Assembly: GCF_039994875.1 (NCBI RefSeq)
Contig: NZ_CP121196.1
Span: forward strand, 4,154,001-4,218,000
Direction of reading: 5' to 3'
Origin: Telmatobacter sp. DSM 110680
GTDB lineage: Bacteria > Acidobacteriota > Terriglobia > Terriglobales > Acidobacteriaceae
DNA length: 64,000 nucleotides
Under the pieces are notes generated by a model. That model was not told the DNA's origin. It ran no database searches and saw only the letters and a program-made list of their open reading frames with translations. Positions 53,162 through 61,646 of the stretch are shown piece after piece. How positions within the stretch are numbered: the stretch's first letter is position 1; every line of letters starts with the position of its first letter. A program made the translations under genes and the position numbers.

Positions 53162-56100
53162 ATGACTGCTGGACGGCCGTGGTTCTCTCTTTTTGCTGTT
53201 TTGTGTCTCGGGTACGCAATGGGATGCGCAGTGCCGGCCCGGGCACAGATGCCAACAAGTTCCGCCGTGCAATCCCGGATCACGGCGCGTATCGATGAGT
53301 CCTCGTTGCATACACTGCGGGGCAATACGCATCCGCTGGCGCAACCAAGAAATGATATTGGCCCAGCCCCGGAATCGAAGGTCGCTCGCCGGTTAATTCT
53401 GGTGTTGACGCGGAGTGCAGTGCAGGAAGCGTCTCTCCAGACGTGGCTGAATTCGGTTCACGATGTGAGTTCACCAAATTATCACCAGTGGCTAACACCG
53501 GAGCAATTCGGCGCACGCTTCGGCGTCTCCGATGCGGATCTGGCCAAGGTGGAAGGATGGTTGGCGGGCCAGGGGTTCCGTGTGAACAGAGTCGCGCCAG
53601 GTCGGATGTCGCTCGAGTTTTCCGGTACGACGGCGCAGGTGCAAACGGCATTTCACACCTCGGTGCACAGCTATCTCGTGAATGGAGTGCGGCACTGGGC
53701 GAATACTTCTGATCCGCAGATACCGGCAGCATTAGCACCGGTAGTGGCCGGAGTGGCCAGACTGAACGATTTCAATCCAAGACCGAATGCCATCCGCGGC
53801 CCCGCAGGTATCTACAACCCGGAGACAAAGCGGATTGAACCCGCATACACAACGGGCGATACGACCAACGGGTACACGATCTTTGTGGGCCCAGCCGATG
53901 CAGCCACAATCTACGACACTCCGACTACATTCAATGCGAATCACAGCGGGACGCTTTTTGATGGGACCGGGGTAACGATCGGGATCGCGGGTGACTCGAA
54001 CATCGATCTTCAACAAAATGCGAACTATCGCGCGACCTTCGGACTGCCGGCGAAGGCAACAACCGTGGTTGTCGATGGGACGGATCCCGGTGAGAACGGC
54101 GACGCGATAGAGGCGTATCTTGATACGCAGGTTGCGGGTGGAATCGCTCCGAATGCAAATGTGATTCTTTACACAGCGGCGAATACATACCTGGATGCGG
54201 GATTGTTCCTCGCGATCGGGCGGGCGATCGATGACAACAAGGCCGATATTCTCAATGTGAGTTTCGGAAGCTGCGAGGCGGACCAGGGAGTTGCCGGAAA
54301 TCAATTCATCTATAACCTTTGGCAGCAGGCCGCAGCCCAGGGGATTTCCGTCACGGTATCGAGTGGGGACAGCGGATCAGCCGGATGCGACAACCCTAAC
54401 GTCTGGTTGATAGCGCAATTGGGACTTGCAGTGAATGCGTTGGCATCCACGCCGTACAACATCGCGGTAGGTGGGACGGATTTCGATACCCTTTACAGCA
54501 ACTTCCCATCGAGCTTTACGCAATATGTGGACGTCAACAATACATTGCCCAACCATCGGAGTGCGCTCAAGTACATTCCGGAACGCCCATGGAATGACTC
54601 GACCGTCCAGGGATACAACACCACGATTAGCGCGAATGTTCCGTGGACAGCAACGCAGTATGGCTCCAACGCGAATATTGTGGCGGCGGGTGGCGGAACG
54701 AGCGCATGCGTGCAACAGAGTGGAGGGGTGTGTTCGGCCGGGTACCCGGTTCCGAGCTGGCAAGCGGGTTTTGCGAGTTCAAGCACAGGGCGCAATTTGC
54801 CGGATGTGTCGTTTCTAGCAGGCAACGGACTGTATGGTGCGGCCTGGGGATTGTGTACCGACCAGCTTTATAGCCCGTCCGGAACGCAACTCCCTAACTG
54901 CACCGGTACTCCAACCACGGGCAACAGCTTCTATCTGACCGGAATCGGGGGAACGTCGGCAGCTGCGCCGGCCTTTGCTGGCATGCTCGCGCTACTCGAG
55001 CAGAAGACCGGCGGCCGCATCGGGCAGGCTGATTATGCCTTATACGACCTGGCGAAGAATCACTACAGCTCGGTTTTCCACGATGTCCAGACAGGTAACA
55101 ATTCAGTTGTATGTGAGAACTGGGCTCCCGATTGCGCGGTGAATGGAAAGGGCTATTACTTCATCACCGGTTACAACGCCGGAACAGGCTTTGACGAGGC
55201 TTCGGGGCTTGGCAGTGTGGACGCCACACAGATGTTGAGTAACTGGGCAGGTGCGGGACTTGTGGGAACGAGTTCTTCTCTGACGCTAAATGGATCGACC
55301 GCACCCCTGAGCATCACGCATGGAAACAATGTTGCCGTGAATGTGGACGTGACGGCGAGCAGTAGCACTCCGGCAGGAGACGTGGCGCTGGTGGACAGCA
55401 TCAATCCAGCCACTGTTCCTAATAGCGGGAGTATTGGGTCGTTTACGCTCGCGAGCGGCATTGCTTCCGGAACGACGGAGAGCTTGCCGGGAGGCAGCTA
55501 CAGCGTATCCGCGCACTATGGCGGCAGCCCGACATTTGCACAGAGCGATTCTAATTTAATTCCGGTTAAGGTGAGCGCGGAGACGAGTTCGACGAATCTT
55601 ACCGTGCAGGGAGTCTATGAGCCGGCCTCTGGGAGCCGAATATCGCCACCTCAATACGGCTATATCTACCTGATCGATGCACAGCCATATGGGAACAGCG
55701 CCTCAGCTGCGAATCCGAATGGAGACGCGACCGGGACGATCACGTTCAAGAATGGCAGCACGACGCTCGGGACCATTCCGCTGGGGAGCGACGGAATTGC
55801 GGAGTTGCAAACCTCCACCATCACGCCCGGCAGTGACAGTCTGACGGCGGTATTCCCGGGTGACGCGAGCTTCCAGGCGAGCACCAGCGCGCCTGTGGCG
55901 CTTACGGTGCAACCAATGATGACGGAAGTCCTGCTCAATACTTCCGGATCTTTTTACATCAATCTCGGCGATTCCATTACCATCAACGCGAAGCTGGTCA
56001 ACTTTTACAATCTCACCACCCTGGACAGCCTGGGTGCCGCGCCAACCGGCACGATTACGCTTACCGATCAGACCGCAAATACGACGCTTGCGACTCTTCC

Positions 56101-57733
56101 CATCAATGGGACAGCCGGAAGCGCCACAGCCATTGCCACCGGAACGGTGACCTACACCACAAGCGCACTGGGAGCGGGCCAGCACAACATCGCGGCGTCC
56201 TATAGCGGAGATGGAAACTATGCGGCATCCCAGCCGTCTCCCGGAGACCTTATCACTGTCAACGGCGCTGCCGCAGCGATGACCGTGACGCCATCGCTAA
56301 ACCCGGCCAAGAACGATCAGCCTTTACAGGTAACAATCTCCGTGTCGCAGTCAGGAACATACCCGGTACCGACCGGAACGATTACCCTCACAGCTTTCGT
56401 CGTTTCCTCTCCACTCTTCCATTCATCTGCGGTGCCGCTCGTGAACGGTTCGGCCACAATCACGATTCCAGCTAACACTTTGCCAATAGGCTCAGTGGTC
56501 CTGAACTCGGTCTACAGCGGCGACAAGAACTACAACAACAATTCCCTTGGGTACACCTTGCAGGTGATCTCCTCGGGTACAATCACGCCGTCTGTGTCGT
56601 TAACCCCGCCCGCAGGGATACAAACCAGCTACCCGTTCTCGATTCCCATCGTTGTTGCCGGCGCGAGCGGAAGCCCAACTCCGACCGGAAACGTCTCTCT
56701 GTCGATAAGTGGGAATAGCTGGGGCTCTCAGCCCCTCGTCAACGGATCCACTACCTTTGTCATAAATAACAATCTGCCTGGCGGGTCGAATTCTGTAACC
56801 GCAACTTACCTTGGCGATTCTATCTACACTAGCGGAACAGCGTCCGGCCTTGTGCGCTATATCGCGATGTCGATTGTTCAAGTGAATCCTTCGAGTGCTG
56901 ACATTGCTGTCAATCAGTCACTGACTCTCGCTGTGGCCGTAGGCGGCAACTATACGGTAGGTGCCATCCCTGCGCCGACGGGTACGGTTACATTCACCAG
57001 CGGCACCTACTCCTCTGCCGCAACTCCGCTTAACAATGGCTTTGCCAGTATCACTATTCCGGCAAACACACTGGCGGTCGGCACCGACTCGTTCAATATG
57101 GACTACAGTGGCGATGCGAACTATCTCGCCGGTTCGGGTTTCGGGATCATCAGTGTCACAACCCCAATTCCCGCAGGTTTCAACCTAGTTGGTTCCAATC
57201 CTTCGTTTCTGGCCGGTGCGACCACCGGCAACACTTCGGCGATCACGATAAGTCCCACGGGAGGATTCACCGGAAATGTCACGATGACAGCCGCCATCAC
57301 AAGCAATCCGGCAGGCGCTCAGAATCTACCAACATTGAGCTTCGGGACTACGAGCCCTGTGAATGTTACGGACGCGACTGGAGGCACAGCTACGCTCACC
57401 ATCACGACCAAGGCGGCAACTACCGCGATGATGCGTGATCCTCAGCGGCCCTCAAGTCTGTGGTTCAGAGCAGGCGGTGCGGTGCTGGCATGCCTGCTGT
57501 TCCTCGGCATTCCTACGCGTCGGCGCAGTTCGCGCAACGTGCTTGGCATGTTGGCACTGCTGATGATTCTCGTTGAGAGTGTGCTCGCATGCGGCGGAGG
57601 CGGCGGATCGATCGGTGGAGGCGGAGGCACTACGACCATTCCAGGAACAACCGCTGGAAACTACACGGTGACGGTAACTGGGACTTCGGGGATCATTACA
57701 TCGACGACTACAATCACGTTATCGGTGCATTAG
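53162..57733 (+). CDS. Kumamolisin-type S53 peptidase with Ig-like repeats, secreted
   Basis: From ATG 53162 (GGGAAG upstream; an ATG at 53087 is also in frame) the protein has about 1523 residues. A signal peptide ends near PARAQ. A pro-kumamolisin domain follows (LQTWLNSVHDVSSPNYHQWL, FGVSDADLAKVEGWL), then the S53 catalytic domain: Glu-Asp in GDAIEAYLDTQVAGGIAP, the oxyanion Asp in VSSGDSGSAGC, and the nucleophile Ser in GIGGTSAAAPAFAGM. After about residue 720 there are six or more Big-3-like Ig repeats (LTAVFPGDASFQAS, HNIAASYSGDGNYAAS and others). The end is a membrane pair, CGGGGGS and a final Ig-like strand, as in the other giant protein. Sedolisins are acid endopeptidases. Confidence 0.9.
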   Translation: MTAGRPWFSLFAVLCLGYAMGCAVPARAQMPTSSAVQSRITARIDESSLHTLRGNTHPLAQPRNDIGPAPESKVARRLILVLTRSAVQEASLQTWLNSVHDVSSPNYHQWLTPEQFGARFGVSDADLAKVEGWLAGQGFRVNRVAPGRMSLEFSGTTAQVQTAFHTSVHSYLVNGVRHWANTSDPQIPAALAPVVAGVARLNDFNPRPNAIRGPAGIYNPETKRIEPAYTTGDTTNGYTIFVGPADAATIYDTPTTFNANHSGTLFDGTGVTIGIAGDSNIDLQQNANYRATFGLPAKATTVVVDGTDPGENGDAIEAYLDTQVAGGIAPNANVILYTAANTYLDAGLFLAIGRAIDDNKADILNVSFGSCEADQGVAGNQFIYNLWQQAAAQGISVTVSSGDSGSAGCDNPNVWLIAQLGLAVNALASTPYNIAVGGTDFDTLYSNFPSSFTQYVDVNNTLPNHRSALKYIPERPWNDSTVQGYNTTISANVPWTATQYGSNANIVAAGGGTSACVQQSGGVCSAGYPVPSWQAGFASSSTGRNLPDVSFLAGNGLYGAAWGLCTDQLYSPSGTQLPNCTGTPTTGNSFYLTGIGGTSAAAPAFAGMLALLEQKTGGRIGQADYALYDLAKNHYSSVFHDVQTGNNSVVCENWAPDCAVNGKGYYFITGYNAGTGFDEASGLGSVDATQMLSNWAGAGLVGTSSSLTLNGSTAPLSITHGNNVAVNVDVTASSSTPAGDVALVDSINPATVPNSGSIGSFTLASGIASGTTESLPGGSYSVSAHYGGSPTFAQSDSNLIPVKVSAETSSTNLTVQGVYEPASGSRISPPQYGYIYLIDAQPYGNSASAANPNGDATGTITFKNGSTTLGTIPLGSDGIAELQTSTITPGSDSLTAVFPGDASFQASTSAPVALTVQPMMTEVLLNTSGSFYINLGDSITINAKLVNFYNLTTLDSLGAAPTGTITLTDQTANTTLATLPINGTAGSATAIATGTVTYTTSALGAGQHNIAASYSGDGNYAASQPSPGDLITVNGAAAAMTVTPSLNPAKNDQPLQVTISVSQSGTYPVPTGTITLTAFVVSSPLFHSSAVPLVNGSATITIPANTLPIGSVVLNSVYSGDKNYNNNSLGYTLQVISSGTITPSVSLTPPAGIQTSYPFSIPIVVAGASGSPTPTGNVSLSISGNSWGSQPLVNGSTTFVINNNLPGGSNSVTATYLGDSIYTSGTASGLVRYIAMSIVQVNPSSADIAVNQSLTLAVAVGGNYTVGAIPAPTGTVTFTSGTYSSAATPLNNGFASITIPANTLAVGTDSFNMDYSGDANYLAGSGFGIISVTTPIPAGFNLVGSNPSFLAGATTGNTSAITISPTGGFTGNVTMTAAITSNPAGAQNLPTLSFGTTSPVNVTDATGGTATLTITTKAATTAMMRDPQRPSSLWFRAGGAVLACLLFLGIPTRRRSSRNVLGMLALLMILVESVLACGGGGGSIGGGGGTTTIPGTTAGNYTVTVTGTSGIITSTTTITLSVH

Positions 57734-57874
57734 AGGCATTTTTCGACTCGGTCAGCACAGGGCGTCTGAGCGGGCGGGTGAAGCGAAATTCGGAAGATCC
57801 TATACATACAACTAACGAGCGGAATTGACTGATCAGTTTTTAGTTTGGCAAAGACCCTTCTGGTCGCCTGCTGT

Positions 57875-58405
57875 TTATTGAAAAAGGCTCACTCCGGCTA
57901 AGGCCGAAGCCGCTGGTTCCGCAGATGGACGCGACCCAACGGCTGGCGGTCCATCATAAGGCTCGGGTCCAATGTGACCGCGGTGACAGGTGCCACACGT
58001 CACTGGCACTCCAGAGTTGTCGATGCTCGCGATGTAGTTTGAATTGATGACTTCAGTCATTCTGTACATTGCACGCGTAGCTTCCTTCAATGGTTTGGAA
58101 TCATCGGCGTAGTTGAGTCCTGAATCGTCATCAGCGAGGGTAGTTTCTGTTGCGTCGGCATGGCACGAGTCACAACGCACATTGAGCGCGCGCGTCCAAT
58201 CTTCCATGATGTTGCGAACTTGTTGTCCGGTCAGGTCGCGGGGCAGCGCTTTCAGGTTTCTGGGAAGAGGATAGACGTGCCGGACGGGCGAGTGGCCTGC
58301 ATCCTGCATGGTGCCCGGAGCCTGCCCCGTAGTGGCCGCTGCGAAGATCAAGCACAGTAAACCAACCGGCGCGACAAATAGCAGGATGCGATCTAACAAC
58401 TTCAT
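57875..58405 (-). CDS. Dihaem cytochrome of reaction-centre-cytochrome type
   Basis: The 176-residue protein has a signal/anchor (LLDRILLFVAPVGLLCLIFA), then VYPLPRNLKALPRDLTGQQV and NIMEDWTRALNVRCDSCHAD and later PVTCGTCHRGH. The CDSCH and CGTCH sites with this spacing and the preceding M-rich helices match the CytoC_RC (PufC-like) family, of which many non-photosynthetic Acidobacteria have short two-haem members. It probably accepts electrons from the Rieske/cytochrome b complex encoded upstream. AAGGTCAC precedes the ATG. Same strand as the bc genes, 97 bases after the hexahaem gene, so possibly the operon's last gene. Confidence 0.75.
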   Translation of the reverse strand: MKLLDRILLFVAPVGLLCLIFAAATTGQAPGTMQDAGHSPVRHVYPLPRNLKALPRDLTGQQVRNIMEDWTRALNVRCDSCHADATETTLADDDSGLNYADDSKPLKEATRAMYRMTEVINSNYIASIDNSGVPVTCGTCHRGHIGPEPYDGPPAVGSRPSAEPAASALAGVSLFQ

Positions 58406-58501
58406 AAAATGTGACCTTGTGTAATCAGAATCATCCGCAGCAAGTTGCTACGGCATCTGACTTCATTGTTCAATTCGCACAGAACGCCGAAGAAATGACG
58501 A

Positions 58502-59890
58502 TCACCACGCCTCTTTCTTTTGCTGCTTCGACCACAAGTAGTCTGCGATGCGGTTGATGTCCTCATCGCTCAGCACGCTCTTCCACGAGGGCATGTAGAG
58601 CGGAGGCGTTGGACCAGCGGTGTTGTCTTTGGGCGGCACGCGGCCATTGCGGATGATGGCGATGATTTCGTCTTTTGTGTAGTCGTCGGAGACGTGCAGC
58701 AGACTTGGTACCTCGCCGCCTTGTGCATTCGGATTAGCCACGCCGCCTTGCAGTTCAGTTCCGTGACAGCCCACGCATCCGAAGCGCGCGAAATCCTGCT
58801 TACCCGCCTCAATGGCTACTTCTTCCGGTGTGAGTGCGTGCGTCCGCTTCGACAAAATTGATTGCATGTCGTCTGGCGTGGCAGTCGTCATGAAGGCAAC
58901 GAGTGCCTTGCGAGCATTGGTCTCAAGATCGTATTCGGGCATTGAACTACCCGGATAGACTAATTCTGGATTCACGAGTTGTTCGTCGAGCCATTCGATG
59001 GAATGCCGCTTCGTCACGCCAAGAAGATCAGGGCCCGTCTTTGAACCAACTCCGCCAAGGGAATGACATGTGATGCAGTTCTTCTCAACAAACAGTTGGC
59101 GCCCATACTCGGGACTGGGAATTAGGCGCACACTGGAGTAGTAGGTTCCCATCTCTTCGTTCGTCAGTGAGAGCATGTAGTAAGTGAGGTCGCGTGCCTG
59201 CTCCTTGGTGAAGTGGAAGTTAGGCATGGCCGAGCCGGAAGAGACTGCATTCGGCGTGAGGAAATGACGCTCAAGCCATTCCGGAGAACGGCGATTGGCG
59301 CCTTCTTCAGTAAGATCGGGGCCGATGCTGCCGCCTACTCCGTTGAGTTTGTGGCAGCCACGGCAGCCCTGCGTCTCAAAGAGATGACGACCTTCCGTGA
59401 GTTCCGGGACATCGGGGACGTTCCCTTCTTTGTGGCAACGTCCGCAAGAGGCGCGAACGTACTCTTTCGGCAGGAGCGGCGTTTGCCAGAACTCGACATT
59501 GCCGTGTGCGCTGTCTTTTTCGGTAGCTAATCCCTGACCGCCGTGACAGATTGTGCAGCCGAACTTGGAAGGAATGTGCGGGCCGAGGCCTTGATGATAG
59601 CGGTAGGGCTCGGGCGCGTTCTTCATCGTCGGGTCTTCAACGCCAAGGTGGCACGTTGTGCAGCGATCGACGCGCTGCAGTCCTGTCAACATTACCTGAT
59701 GAACTTCAGGCGGCGTGGCTAGAACAGCAGCCTTGGTAATTGCGTTGGGTTCTTCCTGCGCTTCAAGCTGAAGAAAGTTGTGCTGATAGGTCTTCCACGA
59801 CGGCGTGTTTGCCTGCCAGGCAGCGGCGACGATCAATACGAGCGCGAGAATGCTAAGAGCGAAAAAGAGCTGCTGTAGTCTGCGTTCCAT
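58502..59890 (-). CDS. Membrane-anchored hexahaem cytochrome c
   Basis: The 462-residue protein has an N-terminal anchor (LQQLFFALSILALVLIVAAA) and six haem sites: CTTCHLG, CTICHGG and CGRCHKE in an N-terminal multihaem part, then three class-I-like domains around CRGCHKL, CITCHSL and CVGCHGT, the first two with SAMPNF and SSMPEY methionine regions. It is translated with the cytochrome b gene (stop and start overlap as TAATG), so it should be the cytochrome c subunit of that complex, replacing cytochrome c1 or f. It carries electrons from Rieske to a downstream oxidase or to the dihaem cytochrome. Confidence 0.85.
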   Translation of the reverse strand: MERRLQQLFFALSILALVLIVAAAWQANTPSWKTYQHNFLQLEAQEEPNAITKAAVLATPPEVHQVMLTGLQRVDRCTTCHLGVEDPTMKNAPEPYRYHQGLGPHIPSKFGCTICHGGQGLATEKDSAHGNVEFWQTPLLPKEYVRASCGRCHKEGNVPDVPELTEGRHLFETQGCRGCHKLNGVGGSIGPDLTEEGANRRSPEWLERHFLTPNAVSSGSAMPNFHFTKEQARDLTYYMLSLTNEEMGTYYSSVRLIPSPEYGRQLFVEKNCITCHSLGGVGSKTGPDLLGVTKRHSIEWLDEQLVNPELVYPGSSMPEYDLETNARKALVAFMTTATPDDMQSILSKRTHALTPEEVAIEAGKQDFARFGCVGCHGTELQGGVANPNAQGGEVPSLLHVSDDYTKDEIIAIIRNGRVPPKDNTAGPTPPLYMPSWKSVLSDEDINRIADYLWSKQQKKEAW

Positions 59891-61176
59891 TACTCAGCTC
59901 CCGATACAACGTGAACCCACGGTGGAACCAGTGCCCATCCCGGACCGCGGAAAAAGGTACCAACCACAATCAGGATGAGATTCACCAAAACGAAGAATGT
60001 ATAAATCCAGAGAGCCCACTTGCGATCGGCAAGGCGCCTGCTGGGATTCCTGTCAAAGTATGGGATTGCGATTAGTGCGATCACCATTAGCGCGGGGACT
60101 ATTACACCGCCAAGTAAGGCGGAGTGACTGACCAGTTCCTGCAATCCGAGAAAATACCAAGGCGCCTTGGCGGGATTCGGCGTCTTGGCTGGATTAGCGA
60201 GTTCCTCTAGAGGCGCGTTGAAAAACAGCGAGATGGTCATGATGGTCGTGACGGTCGCCATGAGTACTACGGCCTCGCGTACGAAGGCGTAAGGATAAGA
60301 GAAGACGGTGTCTTCTTCTTCCTCCGGAGAGATGGTCTCAAAGATCGGCTTTCCTGTGACGACCTCCATGAGCCCGTAGGTCTTGGATTGCGCTGCCGCC
60401 TGCGTCTTCAGGGGAGTTACTTCTGCTGGAGCACCGATCGTGACCAAAGCTTCCTGCATCTGCGGCTTCAACTTCCAGACGGGCCGAGAGAGGCCGCCAT
60501 CTTTGCGGACACGCCAGAAGTGGACAATGGTGAAAAGAATGATGAGCGCCGGAAGGACGGCCACGTGCAGAACGTAGAAGCGCAGCAGAGCTGCTTCTCC
60601 AACGCTATGTCCGCCGAGCAAAAGCTCACGAACCTGGCCGCCGACAAGCGGTGCATAGCTGCCGATATTGGTACCTACTGTGATAGCCCAGTAAGCGAGC
60701 TGATCCCACGGCAGCAGGTAGCCGGTGAACGACAAGCTTAGAGTCAGCAAAAGCAGGAAGACGCCGATCACCCAATTGAATTGCCGAGGCTTCTTATATG
60801 AGCCGGTGTAGAAAACGCGGCACATGTGCAGGAAGACGCAGATCACCATTCCATGCGCCGACCAGCGATGCATGTTGCGAAGGAACGGCCCCATGAAGAC
60901 AACGAAACGGAGATCCTTCATGTCCTGATAGGCAGCTGATGGGTAAGGCCTGTAGTAGGCCATCAGGGCTATGCCGGTGGTGAGCAAGATCAGGAAGAGA
61001 AAGAAGGTGATGAAACCAAGGAAATAGGTATGTTTGAACTTGAGGTTTTCCTTCTTCACCTTGGCTGGATGGATGTGCAACCAGACGTTGAGAAAGACAA
61101 GTTCGGACTTCCCCTTGTCGGTGGACAGCGGATCCCGCCGTACGATCGATTGCCAGATTTCGCGGATCAGATTCAT
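59890..61176 (-). CDS. Fused cytochrome b6/subunit IV-like cytochrome b
   Basis: The 428-residue protein has about eight membrane helices. Haem ligands appear as in cytochrome b6: HRWSAHGMVICVFLHMCRVF (14-residue His spacing) and LHVAVLPALIILFTIVHFWR. TGYLLPWDQLAYWAITVGTN marks the quinol-oxidising region, and KAPWYFLGLQELV is the PEWY-like Q-site block of the C-terminal subunit-IV part, so b6 and IV are fused. A charged insert (SPEEEEDTVFSYP) joins the halves. The Cys that holds haem c_i in b6 (in FYCLGG) appears as Phe here (TYFLGF). It takes electrons from menaquinol and passes them to the Rieske protein encoded upstream. Confidence 0.88.
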   Translation of the reverse strand: MNLIREIWQSIVRRDPLSTDKGKSELVFLNVWLHIHPAKVKKENLKFKHTYFLGFITFFLFLILLTTGIALMAYYRPYPSAAYQDMKDLRFVVFMGPFLRNMHRWSAHGMVICVFLHMCRVFYTGSYKKPRQFNWVIGVFLLLLTLSLSFTGYLLPWDQLAYWAITVGTNIGSYAPLVGGQVRELLLGGHSVGEAALLRFYVLHVAVLPALIILFTIVHFWRVRKDGGLSRPVWKLKPQMQEALVTIGAPAEVTPLKTQAAAQSKTYGLMEVVTGKPIFETISPEEEEDTVFSYPYAFVREAVVLMATVTTIMTISLFFNAPLEELANPAKTPNPAKAPWYFLGLQELVSHSALLGGVIVPALMVIALIAIPYFDRNPSRRLADRKWALWIYTFFVLVNLILIVVGTFFRGPGWALVPPWVHVVSGAE

Positions 61177-61178
61177 CG

Positions 61179-61634
61179 TTACACCATCAACCGGTACGAA
61201 GGCGGAACAACCTTGTCTTTATCGACGCGCAGCATTCCATCGCGGGCTTGCGTTACCTCAAACCACTGCAAGCCGCGAGGCGCAGGACCGTGTATCACCG
61301 ATCCGTCAGGAGCAAAAACGCTGCCATGGCATGGGCAGTGGAAGCGCTCGTCACTTTGGAAGTGAGCAACGGTGCAGCCCAAATGCGTGCAAACCGCACT
61401 CGCCACAGCGAAGCCCTTGTCGCGGTCGCGAAACACAAAGATCTTCTCGTCCACCAGAAACGTGGGTGGCCCGAAGGGAAAATCGGCCGGTTGCCCAATC
61501 TTGAATGTCTGCGGCGGTTCGTAGAATACGCTTGGCATCAGGAAGCGAACTACCGCTGCCAAACTAACTCCGACCGCTGAACAGAGAGCGGTCACCCCTA
61601 GTGTCCCCCAACTTAGAAATGCTCGACGATTCAT
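61179..61634 (-). CDS. Rieske iron-sulfur protein
   Basis: The 151-residue protein starts NRRAFLSWGTLGVTALCSAV, an N-terminal twin-arginine-like signal anchor. The 2Fe-2S binding boxes are CTHLGCTVAHF and CPCHGSVFAPDG, with the disulfide cysteines inside. It is the mobile electron carrier between cytochrome b and the cytochrome c subunit. It lies two bases before the cytochrome b start and 12 bases after the GltD-like gene, in one operon. Confidence 0.93.
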   Translation of the reverse strand: MNRRAFLSWGTLGVTALCSAVGVSLAAVVRFLMPSVFYEPPQTFKIGQPADFPFGPPTFLVDEKIFVFRDRDKGFAVASAVCTHLGCTVAHFQSDERFHCPCHGSVFAPDGSVIHGPAPRGLQWFEVTQARDGMLRVDKDKVVPPSYRLMV

Positions 61635-61646
61635 GCCTGGGCTCCC

